DNA of 64,000 nt from Planctomycetota bacterium (lineage in GTDB: Bacteria > Planctomycetota > Phycisphaerae > UBA1845), in contig JACQXM010000023.1 in assembly GCA_016208685.1 (NCBI GenBank), forward strand, positions 128,203-192,202, read 5' to 3'. Below, one piece after another: positions 6,749 through 15,469 of the stretch (within the stretch, counting starts at the first letter, position 1; each line of letters begins with the position of its first letter). The position numbers and the translations under genes are program-made. The notes under the pieces are model-generated. The model was not told the origin of the DNA. It was given only the letters and a program-made list of their open reading frames with translations, and made no database searches.

Positions 6749-9217
6749 ATGATCGGGTGTCCGCCGATAGAACGGCTCAGCGAGTTCCTGGCCGGTACCT
6801 GTGCCGCGGAGGAGTCCTCGCGCATCGAGGCTCACATCGCGGACTGTCCCTCCTGTTGCGACTACTGCCTCAAGGCTTCCTCGGACGAGGAGCTCCTCTC
6901 GGCGATCCGCGAGGTGCTCGACTCCAGCGCGCCGACGCTCATTGACCCCTGCGTGACGACGAACCCCTCCGCCGCCGTTTCCGGCGAGACGGACATCGGT
7001 GCCATTGAGGGTTACACCATCCTCCGCGAGCTGGGACGCGGCGGCATGGGTGTGGTCTACCTCGCGCACCAGGCTTCGACCAAACGCGAGGTGGCGCTGA
7101 AGGTGCTGCTCGAGGGTCCGTTCGCCTCCACCACCGCCAAGCGTCGCTTCGAGCGCGAGGTGGAGTTGGCGGCCCAGCTCGCGCACCCCAACATCGTCAC
7201 CATTCTGGAAAGCGGACTTGCCCGTGGCCGGTACTACTTCGCCATGCAATATGTCGAGGGCCAGCGCCTGGACCATTTCGTAGCCTGCCACCGCCTGGGC
7301 GTCCCGCAGGTGCTGCGGCTGTTCGCCAAGGTCTGCCGCGCCGTCAGCTTCGCGCATCAGCGCGGCGTGATCCATCGCGACCTTAAGCCATCCAACATCC
7401 TCGTCGACGACGCCGGTGAGCCGCACGTGCTCGACTTCGGTCTGGCCAAGCAGGATGCGCCGGACGGCAAGCCCGCGGTTTCGCTCCCCGGGCAGGTCCT
7501 GGGCACGGTGCCGTTCATGTCGCCGGAGCAGGCCGTCGGAGCGTACCAGGAAGTCGGCACGCGATCGGATGTTTATTCCCTGGGCGTCATCCTCTTCCGC
7601 CTGCTGACCGGGCGCATGCCGTATGAAGTGTCCAAGGACGTCCGCCGCACAGTCGAGGCGATCGTGTCCACGCCGCCGGCGCGGCCGTCGCGGATCCGCC
7701 GCGACATCGATGGCGATGCCGAGACCATCGTGCTTCGCGCTTTGGCCAAGGAGCGCGACCGCCGTTATGCCTCGGCGGACGCCCTGGTTGAAGACATCGA
7801 GAGTTACCTGGCCTGTCGGCCCATCGCGGCGCGGCGCGACAACCTGCCGTATGTGCTGAGGAAGTTCATCTCCCGTCACCGCTTCGCAACCGCGTCGGCG
7901 ACGGTGATGCTGGTGCTGGGATTTCTGGCGCTAACCATGGGACTGCGGCAGCGCGCGACGGCCATCCGCGCCGAAGTCGGCGCGATGCTGGCGGCGCTGG
8001 TGCGCGACTTCCCCGCAGCGCAGGCGCAACTGGCGAAGGCGCCCGGGGCAGCGCGGAGGGCGCTGGCGGAGTCCGTGGGACGTTACGCACAATCGGCGGC
8101 CTATACAGAGCGGATCGCCGGCGCTCGGGGCGCCATCCTGCTCGACAGTGACGCATTCTGGCACTCCGTGGACGGCGGGCCGCTGTGGGCCGGCGGAGAA
8201 TGGCTGGAACTCTGCGCCCTGCCGCGGGGGATGGTGAACGAGATTCTGCCGCAACTGACGGACCGCGGGCAACGGGGCACGGATCGGCAGAAATACGTGG
8301 CGTTTTGCCTGATCGGCCAACTGGTCGAACCGGATGAGGCGGTCGCGGCGTTGTGTACCTACGCCGCGGCACACGAACCGGATCCCGGAGTGGCGGCCGC
8401 CGCCCGCTGGGCCGCGCAGCGCCTGGGCCGCCAGGCCGGCGCCGCGAAAGGGGAGTTGACCTTCCATGACGACCTTTCGCGCTTGACGTTCGTCCGTGTT
8501 CCCGCGTGGCAGGGGGAACGCAGCGGCCCCGACCCGCACGATCCCGACCGTTTCGCCGACGAGGGGCTTCCTGCCGGACCGGCGGTGGTGGAGTCGTTTT
8601 TCCTGGCGGAAACGGAGGTCACCTGGGCCGCCTTCGCAGGGTTCCTGGCCGATCCGGCCGGTGCCGCCGCCTACGGCGATCAGGCCCGGAACTGGCTGAC
8701 AACGGCGCTGGCGGCGGTCCCGGAGGCGAAGCGTGACCTTGCGGCGGTCGGGTATGTGACACTCGGGGCGGCGCGGCGCTACGCCGAGTGGCTCAGCGAG
8801 CACGGGGCGACGGCTCAGCCGCGGCGCCGCTATCGCTTGCCCACCGAGCAGGAGTGGGAGGTCGCCTGCCGTGCGGGCGGCACGGGTCGCTTCGCCTATG
8901 GCGACGACGCCCGCTATCTCCGTTACTTCGCCAACAGCGAGGGCGCGGTGGGAACCTGGCCGATCGCCGCCCAGCGCATGCCCAGCGCCGGCGGCCTGTT
9001 CGACATGCATGGCAGCCTTTGGGAGTGGACCGACACCCGCTACCCCTCCGAACTGGTGACCGAGCCGCTGCCCGCGGGCCAGCAACTCTGGGTGTATCGC
9101 GGCGGCGCGTACCATTCCCCCGCCGCGCGATGTCGCTGTGCCCAGAGGAACTACGGAACGGGCGTGGCCACCGATTACACCGGCTTCCGTATCGTCATGG
9201 AGTTCTCCGACCCATGA
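6749..9217 (+). CDS. Membrane Ser/Thr protein kinase with N-terminal zinc anti-sigma motif and C-terminal FGE-sulfatase domain
   Basis: 822 residues from the ATG at 6749. Residues 29-36 give H-x3-C-x2-C (HIADCPSC), the zinc-binding anti-sigma signature. The kinase domain begins near 89: glycine loop GRGGMG (96-101), VALK Lys118, catalytic HRDLKPSN (209-216), DFG (229-231), and GTVPFMSPEQ in the activation segment; all catalytic residues are present. One membrane helix follows (about 379-398). Residues about 579-820 form an FGE-sulfatase/SUMF-like domain (LPTEQEWEVACRAGGTGRFA, GLFDMHGSLWEW, YRGGAYHS, GFRIV). The kinase and zinc finger should be cytoplasmic and the FGE domain external, a receptor-like layout. 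The stop overlaps the next start (ATGA). Confidence 0.95.
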   Translation: MIGCPPIERLSEFLAGTCAAEESSRIEAHIADCPSCCDYCLKASSDEELLSAIREVLDSSAPTLIDPCVTTNPSAAVSGETDIGAIEGYTILRELGRGGMGVVYLAHQASTKREVALKVLLEGPFASTTAKRRFEREVELAAQLAHPNIVTILESGLARGRYYFAMQYVEGQRLDHFVACHRLGVPQVLRLFAKVCRAVSFAHQRGVIHRDLKPSNILVDDAGEPHVLDFGLAKQDAPDGKPAVSLPGQVLGTVPFMSPEQAVGAYQEVGTRSDVYSLGVILFRLLTGRMPYEVSKDVRRTVEAIVSTPPARPSRIRRDIDGDAETIVLRALAKERDRRYASADALVEDIESYLACRPIAARRDNLPYVLRKFISRHRFATASATVMLVLGFLALTMGLRQRATAIRAEVGAMLAALVRDFPAAQAQLAKAPGAARRALAESVGRYAQSAAYTERIAGARGAILLDSDAFWHSVDGGPLWAGGEWLELCALPRGMVNEILPQLTDRGQRGTDRQKYVAFCLIGQLVEPDEAVAALCTYAAAHEPDPGVAAAARWAAQRLGRQAGAAKGELTFHDDLSRLTFVRVPAWQGERSGPDPHDPDRFADEGLPAGPAVVESFFLAETEVTWAAFAGFLADPAGAAAYGDQARNWLTTALAAVPEAKRDLAAVGYVTLGAARRYAEWLSEHGATAQPRRRYRLPTEQEWEVACRAGGTGRFAYGDDARYLRYFANSEGAVGTWPIAAQRMPSAGGLFDMHGSLWEWTDTRYPSELVTEPLPAGQQLWVYRGGAYHSPAARCRCAQRNYGTGVATDYTGFRIVMEFSDP

Positions 9218-10098
9218 GCCGGCACGTGTGCACATGGCTCACCGGAGTTGCCGCGGCTGTCACTGCGGTAGTGGGGTGTGTTCCCGTTTTTGTGGAGCCG
9301 CCCATCGAGACCAGCTTCGCGTTCACCAATCTTTCGACGCGCTTCTATGCCGCCTTGCAGATCCGCGCCGCAGACACGCCGGAAGCCGACTACTTCTCGA
9401 CGGCGCTCCTGCCGCCGGGCGCGACGCAGCGGCAGCGGTTTCTGGACGCGCTGGCCGACGGATGCCCGGCAGCGCTCGACCTGCGCGTCCTGCTCTATCG
9501 GCGCAGCGACGAAAGCCTGCCGTTGGGGATGGGCGACGAAGCGGTCGATCCGGCACCTGTGTTCGCCGGCGAAGTGCTGGCCGTGCCCGCCTGCAACGCG
9601 GCGACCGTCGAGACCTACACCATCGTCAACTGGGATGCGCCGGAAGGGACGGCGCGCGTAAAGCTGGCACAGGAAACGCCGATTGACGACGCGATCCGCG
9701 GGCTGGGACTGTTTCCCAATCGCGACGCCGCCTGGGAGTTCGCGGGCGTAGCCGCGGAACTGGCGGGAGTCCTCCCGCCGCAGGCGGCGGCCGCCGAACC
9801 GATCGCCGGCCGTGTGCTGTCTCGGGACGGTGCGGCACTGGAAGGCATCACCGTACTGCTTCGCACCCGCTTCCGGGTTCGCCTCGACGATGCCGACCCG
9901 GCCAATGACCCGGACGCCGGCTTCGGAGCCGCGATCGCCACTACGGAAACGGACGGCGACGGGACGTTCGCCTTCGCCCGCCCGGGCGGCGCGTATCGCG
10001 TGGAGTTCGTTTCCGGCGGCTTCGCCTTCCGCCCGGCGCTGGTGGATGTTGAGACCCCCAACGACGCCATCACCATCATTGCGGAGCCCGCACCATGA
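9214..10098 (+). CDS. Lipoprotein with a carboxypeptidase-regulatory-like C-terminal domain
   Basis: 294 residues. The signal peptide LTGVAAAVTAVVGC ends in a VVGC lipobox. The middle part is unrecognised. Near the C-terminus the sequence PIAGRVLSRDGAALEGITV followed by TTETDGDGTFAF and GGAYRVEF fits a transthyretin-like carboxypeptidase regulatory domain, a beta-sandwich common in surface proteins. Start and stop overlap the neighbours on both sides by ATGA, so the kinase, this protein and the metzincin are translationally coupled. It may be a periplasmic or surface partner of the kinase's external domain; that role is inference from gene order. Confidence 0.85.
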   Translation: MSRHVCTWLTGVAAAVTAVVGCVPVFVEPPIETSFAFTNLSTRFYAALQIRAADTPEADYFSTALLPPGATQRQRFLDALADGCPAALDLRVLLYRRSDESLPLGMGDEAVDPAPVFAGEVLAVPACNAATVETYTIVNWDAPEGTARVKLAQETPIDDAIRGLGLFPNRDAAWEFAGVAAELAGVLPPQAAAAEPIAGRVLSRDGAALEGITVLLRTRFRVRLDDADPANDPDAGFGAAIATTETDGDGTFAFARPGGAYRVEFVSGGFAFRPALVDVETPNDAITIIAEPAP

Positions 10099-11258
10099 GA
10101 CGCACAACACTCCGACCTGCCCGCCGGGTGTGCGATCGTGCCGTGTGCGTGGCACTCTGCGCCGTGCTGGCGAGCGTTCCCTCGCCAGGGTGCAATCTGT
10201 CCCTTGATCTTCCGGGCGCCGAGAACCCCTTTCGCGACCTGCCGCCGGTACCGCGCGACGGGCGGCTTCACTCCCTGCGGGCGAACCTCGCGCCGCTCGG
10301 AACATTGATGGAGGGCCAGACGCTGAGGCTGCTGGTGCGCGGAGCGTCGGTGACCAACGTGCTGATCCTGCTTGGGGACGAGCGGGAGGATGCCGCTGGA
10401 GTGGTGGTGGGCGGCGGACCGGTGGGAACGGAGTTCGAGTTCCGCGCCGCGGAGGCCGGTTCCTACTTCGTGTTCGTGCATTCCGATCCTTCTGGGGGCG
10501 GTGACGTGCAGCTCCTTGTGGGGCCGCCGGGGCAAGCGCCGGCCTCGCCGCGGCGGCAAGCGGTGCTGGTGTCGTTCGCGCCGGACTACCTGACCCATCC
10601 CGGCCTGTGGGACCCCATCGACGCCGGTGAGGAGAACCGCGCGCTGCTGGCCTCGCTGTCCGACCTGGTGCGGGAGGAGATTCTCATCGAGCTTCGCGCT
10701 CTGTTCGCCGAGACTCCCATCGACATCCTGTCGGAGGAGGAGGCCTTGCCCGCCGGGCCGGTGTCGCGCGTGACCTTCCTCCCGGATCGCGTGCCCGCGG
10801 AGGATCAGGACGCCGTGGATGCGGCGCTGCCGGTGCCCGACCCGTCTCGCCCGCAGTGTCAGGTGCGTGTCATTTTCGGCGAGGTCCTTCCCCGCGGCGC
10901 GGCGGTGGACGTGGGGAACCGCGTGCCGGACGACGAGGCGGTGGTGTACGTGGGGAGTTTTCAGGGCCGCGGGAAGGAGTGCTGGACCTCGGCGATCAAC
11001 TCCGTCAGCAGCGTGGTGCTGACGCTTTCACAGACTGCGGCGCACGAGATCGGCCACCTGGTGGGGCTGTTTCACGTGGAGCAGATCGACGTGATGAACC
11101 GCACCGCCACCCTGGCCTTCCTCCGCGAGCTGCCCTTCGGCCGCGGACAGGTTCAGCTCGAACGCCGGCGGGGAAGCGAACGGGTGGGCGAAGTGTTCAC
11201 CTCCGTCATTCAGGATCCGGCGGTGTATTTCCGCGCCGTGTTCCAGACACCGCGGTGA
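10095..11258 (+). CDS. Metzincin-like zinc metalloprotease lipoprotein
   Basis: 387 residues. The N-terminal hydrophobic segment VALCAVLASVPSPGC ends in a lipobox-like PGC. A pre-peptidase beta domain is suggested around residues 55-155 (LRLLVRGASVTNVLILLGDE, GSYFVFVHSDP). The active site is HEIGHLVGLFH at residues 317-327, a full HExxHxxGxxH zinc motif with a possible Met-turn at Met334 (DVMN), which is the metzincin signature. The protein should be a membrane-anchored, externally acting protease. The start overlaps the preceding stop by ATGA, and the gene closes the kinase operon. The substrate is unknown; the neighbouring lipoprotein or the kinase's external domain are candidates. Confidence 0.88.
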   Translation: MRRTTLRPARRVCDRAVCVALCAVLASVPSPGCNLSLDLPGAENPFRDLPPVPRDGRLHSLRANLAPLGTLMEGQTLRLLVRGASVTNVLILLGDEREDAAGVVVGGGPVGTEFEFRAAEAGSYFVFVHSDPSGGGDVQLLVGPPGQAPASPRRQAVLVSFAPDYLTHPGLWDPIDAGEENRALLASLSDLVREEILIELRALFAETPIDILSEEEALPAGPVSRVTFLPDRVPAEDQDAVDAALPVPDPSRPQCQVRVIFGEVLPRGAAVDVGNRVPDDEAVVYVGSFQGRGKECWTSAINSVSSVVLTLSQTAAHEIGHLVGLFHVEQIDVMNRTATLAFLRELPFGRGQVQLERRRGSERVGEVFTSVIQDPAVYFRAVFQTPR

Positions 11259-11332
11259 GCGGCCGCACCTCGGTCGTGCGCCCGTTTCGTGAAGCGACCT
11301 GCGGTCCGTACCACGAGTGCAACGAGCGGTCG

Positions 11333-11360
11333 AACAGAGCCCCGACCGTGCGGGAGCGGG
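11333..11360 (+). repeat. Dispersed repeat core, copy 2
   Basis: This 28-base element differs from 4165-4192 at three positions. It lies in the 169-base gap between convergent genes ending at 11258 and 11428. A short GCCCC-TGTC-GGGGC hairpin follows. Confidence 0.6.
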
Positions 11361-11427
11361 CCGTCGGTGTCAGCGCGGCCCCTGTCGGGGCACGATGATC
11401 GCTCGCTCCCCGTCGCACGCGACGCCG

Positions 11428-11649
11428 CTACGGCGTGTTCGTCGTGTTTGTGGTGTTTGTCGTGTCCGTGGTGGCGTCGGTGGCGGCGCCCAGAACCTGG
11501 TCGAGCAGTACGAATTCGAGCAATCCCTGCGCCGTCGTGCCCGCCAGGTCGGAAAGGAAGTTTTTGGGAAGGCAGCCGGCTCCGGAGAACAGCCCGGCGC
11601 CCAGCAGCAGTAGCGCCGCCGACCGTAGCGACTGGTAGTGATGCTTCAT
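11428..11649 (-). CDS. Small lipoprotein with a Thr/Asn-repeat tail
   Basis: 73 residues from the ATG at 11649 (MKHHYQSLRS), preceded by a GGGAGA Shine-Dalgarno. The signal LLLLGAGLFSGAGC ends in a GAGC lipobox. The mature part begins LPKNFLSDLAGTTAQGLLEF and ends in repeated (N/D)TT units encoded by imperfect 9-base repeats. It resembles the small lipoprotein at 61727-61888 in size and in having a short amphipathic or hydrophobic segment after the Cys. I know such small lipoproteins from planctomycete genomes but no function. Confidence 0.75.
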   Translation of the reverse strand: MKHHYQSLRSAALLLLGAGLFSGAGCLPKNFLSDLAGTTAQGLLEFVLLDQVLGAATDATTDTTNTTNTTNTP

Positions 11650-11777
11650 GCAATGTCTCCCGCGGCAAGCGCTGCCGCCTCGCCCGGCATGTTGCCCGAT
11701 GCCCCTTGTACCTGCAAGCGCCGGGACGGTTGCGGCGGGCATGCGCCCTTGCGGCGGCAGGCACCGAGCCCGCCGTT

Positions 11778-12920
11778 TCACGCCACGCCGCGCACCGCCC
11801 AGCGGAGAAGCGCCGAGCGGCTGCGGGAGTTGCCTGCCACTTCGGCGGGCGCCGGGCGAATCGCCGCCTCGGCGATCTCAGTGTATACGCCCGCTGCCTG
11901 TCCGGCGCGAAACGCCTCCGCGACCCTTCCATCCTCGCCGCTATGAAAGCTGATCACGCCGATGCGGCCACCGGGGCGAAGACAATGCGGGGCGATGCGG
12001 AGGAACTGCGCCAGCCCGGCGAGTTCGTCGTTGACCAGCATGCGCAGCGCCTGGAACGTCCGCGCCGCGGGATGCAAATCCCCTTGCTGCTCCGCGGGCC
12101 GGTGCCGCCACTGGCGCCGCGTAAGCCCCTTGGCCGCGAACACCACATCCACCAGGTGCGCGGTGCGGGTGATCGTGCCAACCGCGCGGCGGCGTACGAT
12201 GCCGCGGGCGATGGCGGCGGCGTCGGGCTCGTCGGCAAGGTCGGTGAGGTGGGCCGTCAGCTCCTCCAGCGAGATCTCGGCGAGCACGTCCGCGGCGGTT
12301 CGTCGGAGGCGCTCGTCCATGCGCATGTCCAGCGGCCCGTCCGACTTATAGCTGAAGCCGCGCCGCGGATCGTCGATCTGCATGCTGGACACGCCCAGGT
12401 CGGCGAGGAGTACGTCCACGCCTTCGAGTTTCTCGCGCGCCAGCACCTTGCCCAGCCCGGCAAAGTGGCTGTGGTGGAAGCTCATCGCCGGCCGCCCCAG
12501 CGCCGGCCCGGCCGACTCCCGCGCATCGTCTTCAAACGCTGCCGCCAGCCGCGCCGCGGCGCGCTTCAGTTCGACCGCGTCCACGTCAAGCCCGATGAGC
12601 CTGCCGCCGGCTCCGACGCGCCGCGCCAGCGCCAGTGCATGCCCGCCGAAGCCGAGCGTGCAGTCGGCAACCACGTCGCCGGGTTGTGGCCGCAGCGCCG
12701 CCAGAACCTCGTCAACCATCACCGGCACGTGCGTGCCCGCGGGCGTGCGGCCCTGGGCGCGGACGTGTTGGTGAACCCCCGGGAAGTTCGCCGAGTCCAA
12801 CTCCTTGTAACGCTGCTCGAAGCGCTGCGGGTGTGTGCCGGAGTAGCGCGCCCGCCGCCGCCGCGGGGCGGGTACACCGGAGGGCATGGCGTTGGGGTTC
12901 TCGCTCATCATGGCCAGCAT
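11778..12920 (-). CDS. rsmH: 16S rRNA (cytosine(1402)-N4)-methyltransferase
   Basis: 380 residues. An N-terminal extension of about 60 residues rich in Arg/Pro precedes HVPVMVDEVLAALRPQPGD, the conserved start of the RsmH/MraW fold, then the SAM motif DCTLGFGGHA and the catalytic-region motif ADLGVSSMQIDD with RGFSY and DGPLDMRM. The C-terminal FQALRMLVNDEL and ISFHSGEDGRV are also typical. RsmH methylates the decoding-site cytosine of 16S rRNA. In many bacteria it starts the division/cell-wall cluster; here no mur or fts genes adjoin it. An ATG at 12908 is an alternative start. Confidence 0.95.
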   Translation of the reverse strand: MLAMMSENPNAMPSGVPAPRRRRARYSGTHPQRFEQRYKELDSANFPGVHQHVRAQGRTPAGTHVPVMVDEVLAALRPQPGDVVADCTLGFGGHALALARRVGAGGRLIGLDVDAVELKRAAARLAAAFEDDARESAGPALGRPAMSFHHSHFAGLGKVLAREKLEGVDVLLADLGVSSMQIDDPRRGFSYKSDGPLDMRMDERLRRTAADVLAEISLEELTAHLTDLADEPDAAAIARGIVRRRAVGTITRTAHLVDVVFAAKGLTRRQWRHRPAEQQGDLHPAARTFQALRMLVNDELAGLAQFLRIAPHCLRPGGRIGVISFHSGEDGRVAEAFRAGQAAGVYTEIAEAAIRPAPAEVAGNSRSRSALLRWAVRGVA

Positions 12921-13082
12921 CCGCAGACGCCGGCATTGTGCGGCAGACGCCCGGGAATCAGCAACGGGCAGAGCGGCGCCGGAGATCGTTCGGCTTCGCG
13001 CCGATCATGCCCTCGCGTACGCCGACTTGGGGGGATGTTTCGCCAGCAGCGTCGGAAACACGGCGCTTGTGGTCGCCTTTCA

Positions 13083-13110
13083 CTCCCGCCCGTGCGCTTG
13101 CGGGCGGGAG
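13083..13110 (-). terminator. Perfect 10-bp hairpin after the BNR-repeat/IPTL-CTERM gene
   Basis: CTCCCGCCCG (13083-13092), an 8-base loop and CGGGCGGGAG (13101-13110) form a strong stem about 65 bases past the stop at 13177. No T-run follows, so it would be a non-canonical terminator or a REP-type hairpin. Confidence 0.5.
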
Positions 13111-13176
13111 GCGCTGAGGGCACGCAGGCCAACCACCACGTCGGTTGACGTGCGCGTCACGACGGAGTTGAGCGCT

Positions 13177-15171
13177 CTACCGTCGCGCCCGTCCGCGCCG
13201 GCCGAAGCGCACTTTGGCGGCCGAAAGCAGTGAAAGCGCCAGCACCACCAGCCCCCATTGCGAAACGGCGGGAATGGCGCCGACGCATTCCGGAGCGAAC
13301 ACTGCATCATCAACGCCGGGGCACTGGTCAACGCAGTCGGGCACGGCGTCACCGTCGGAGTCGACCTCCGGGTTTCCGCAGCCGCAGGGGCCGGGGGCGA
13401 CTTTGTCGGGATCGAACGGGCAGCCGTCCTGAGAGTCGCACACGCCGTCGCCGTCCGTGTCGTCGGGGTTGTCCACGGGGCAGGGGTCGCAGACATCGCC
13501 CACGCCGTCGCCGTCAACGTCCGTCTGGTCCAGGTTGGCAGCGCCCGGGCAGTTGTCGCAATCGTCGATCAGCGTGTCGCCGTCGGTGTCCGGCTCGCAG
13601 ACGTCGGCCACCAGATCGCCGTCGCAATCGGGCAGAATCCCCGCCGCCAGGTCGCACTCGTCCGGCGTGTCGTTGCCGTTGCAGTCCGTGCTGGTCGCGT
13701 TCGCAAGATCAGTCTCATCGGGGACGCCGTTTGAGTTGCAGTCGGCGGGAATGCGCACGTAATAGACGTCCTGCCCGCCGTTGAAGGTGGCGGAATAGGC
13801 TACGTTGGCCCAGAGGTTCTCGGAGACCATGTCGTAGTAATCGCCGATCTTGTTCTGCTGTGGCCAGCCCAGGTGGCTGTTGAACGCCGGGCTGATGGGA
13901 ATGTTCGGCGCCCAGGTGAGGCCGCCGTCGACGGAGTAGCTGTAATAAAGCTCGGAGATCCGGAAATCGCTGGGGCTGTTGCGCGTGTCGTTCCACACCG
14001 CGTCGATCCGCCCGTTGGGCGCCACGTCCATGGTTCCGAACCACTGCCAGGTGTTCGACGCCGCGGCGTCGTCGTTGATGCGCTGCGGGGCGCTCCAGGT
14101 GAGCCCGCCGTCTTCGCTGCGTATGAAGTACACGTTCATGGGGTCGGCGCCGGGGGGGTTCATCGACGCCAAGGCGTAGACGAAGCCGCGCCGCGGACCG
14201 GCGGAATGATCGGTGGCAATCCAGATTTGTCCCAGCAGTCCCGCGGGATTGGGGCTGCTGCCGGAGAAGCTCTGGGTCCCGCCCAGATCAACCGCCGTGA
14301 CCTGCGAGAAGCTCGGCGTGGTGCCCGCGTTCTGCGCATCGTCGGAGCGCATCACGGTGACTTGCCCGGTGAAGTTGCTCGTGCCGATGACGTACACCTC
14401 GCCGTCCGGCCCCACGGTCACCGTGCCCCAGCGCAAATCCTCCGGAGGAATGAGCGGCGAACCCCACGAGGCGTTGCCATCTACCGAGCGGTTAAACGAG
14501 CCGGCGCCGCAACAGCCGAACTGTGGGTTCCAAATCTGATACAGGTGGCCCGCGCCCATTCCCCCGGTGCGGTCGATGGCCATCCACTGCTTGTCGCCAC
14601 CGTAGGCGAAGACCTGCGGCAGCCAGGTAACGCCGCCGTCCACGGACTTGAAGACCTCGCACTGGAACGTGTTGCGGAGCGTGTTGTAGTAGAAGTTCCC
14701 GGCGCTGTCGGCCTCGAGCACGGGATCGCTGCGGAAGGTGCCGGGGGTGAACACTCCGGGGAAGGTCCACGTCTGACCGCCGTCATGGCTGTACGCCCGG
14801 CCAGCCTGCCGAAAGTTGGACGTAATGGTGTCGAACTGCCGCCAGCCGATGACCATCCGGCTGGGGTTGGTCGGATCCACCGCGATCGACGGCTCGTTGG
14901 CCGCGTCGCCGGCGATGTTGTTCCCCCCGGCGTCCACGTTCACCTGGACGCTGACGTACGACCCGCGAACCACCGGCACGGGTATCGACTTCAGTCGCGT
15001 CGGGGACGGCGGAACATACGGGTCGTCCGGAACTTCGGGTTGATAAGGCGCTGGGTCCGACGGGCCGTCGGGAATCGCCGGTGGCTCTGTGGCGAACGCC
15101 GAAATCGATGCTGCCAAGAAAGAGCTGACGACCAGGGCGCCGCACCGCCTCAGGCTGCTGTTTGACCTCAT
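13177..15171 (-). CDS. Secreted BNR/sialidase-like propeller protein with calcium-binding repeats and IPTL-CTERM-like tail
   Basis: 664 residues. Signal peptide: LVVSSFLAASISAFATE. Residues about 60-480 form a beta-propeller with Asp-box/BNR-like units (SHDGGQTWTFPG, SVDGGVTWLPQV, SEDGGLTWSAPQ, SVDGGLTWAPN). This resembles sialidase-superfamily propellers, but I see no proof of sialidase catalysis. About 490-620 hold Asp-rich thrombospondin-type-3-like calcium repeats (DCDGDLVADVCEPDTDGD, DVDGDGVGDVCDPC). The end IPAVSQWGLVVLALSLL followed by RFGRRGRARR has the IPTL-CTERM plan: motif, membrane helix, basic tail. It should be exported and processed by a sorting system. AGGGGAG precedes the ATG, and a promoter lies upstream. 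Confidence 0.92.
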   Translation of the reverse strand: MRSNSSLRRCGALVVSSFLAASISAFATEPPAIPDGPSDPAPYQPEVPDDPYVPPSPTRLKSIPVPVVRGSYVSVQVNVDAGGNNIAGDAANEPSIAVDPTNPSRMVIGWRQFDTITSNFRQAGRAYSHDGGQTWTFPGVFTPGTFRSDPVLEADSAGNFYYNTLRNTFQCEVFKSVDGGVTWLPQVFAYGGDKQWMAIDRTGGMGAGHLYQIWNPQFGCCGAGSFNRSVDGNASWGSPLIPPEDLRWGTVTVGPDGEVYVIGTSNFTGQVTVMRSDDAQNAGTTPSFSQVTAVDLGGTQSFSGSSPNPAGLLGQIWIATDHSAGPRRGFVYALASMNPPGADPMNVYFIRSEDGGLTWSAPQRINDDAAASNTWQWFGTMDVAPNGRIDAVWNDTRNSPSDFRISELYYSYSVDGGLTWAPNIPISPAFNSHLGWPQQNKIGDYYDMVSENLWANVAYSATFNGGQDVYYVRIPADCNSNGVPDETDLANATSTDCNGNDTPDECDLAAGILPDCDGDLVADVCEPDTDGDTLIDDCDNCPGAANLDQTDVDGDGVGDVCDPCPVDNPDDTDGDGVCDSQDGCPFDPDKVAPGPCGCGNPEVDSDGDAVPDCVDQCPGVDDAVFAPECVGAIPAVSQWGLVVLALSLLSAAKVRFGRRGRARR

Positions 15172-15277
15172 TCCCTTCTCCCCTACGACGCTCGCCGACG
15201 GCCTTACCCGTGCGGCGGGACGTCAACCTAACAGGTGGGTTCCGGATGCTCGGCGCCCCCCTTCCGTAGAAACAGCG

Positions 15278-15306
15278 ATTCTAGCGGATTACGCCCCCGG
15301 TAACAA
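15278..15306 (-). promoter_or_regulatory. Candidate sigma70-type promoter of the BNR/IPTL-CTERM gene
   Basis: On the minus strand TTGTTA (15301-15306) and TAGAAT (15278-15283) are separated by 17 bases, about 107 bases before the ATG at 15171. Confidence 0.55.
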
Positions 15307-15469
15307 CGCCCCCGCCGCGTCTGCTACGTCGCGCCACCCAGCGGACCGGTGCGTCCCGAGCGTCCGGGAATCGCGCCGTTCCCGGCGGTGCCCCACGCGG
15401 CCACTGACGCCCGGAGCGCGCCTGCGGGTATCGCCAACGCCACCAGGTGGGGCGTGTCAAGGGGAAACA

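Noticed and set aside
13873-15165. 430-residue plus-strand frame over the BNR-repeat gene
   Set aside because: Antisense to a clear signal-peptide, BNR and IPTL-CTERM protein; its own translation has no domain and is compositionally biased.
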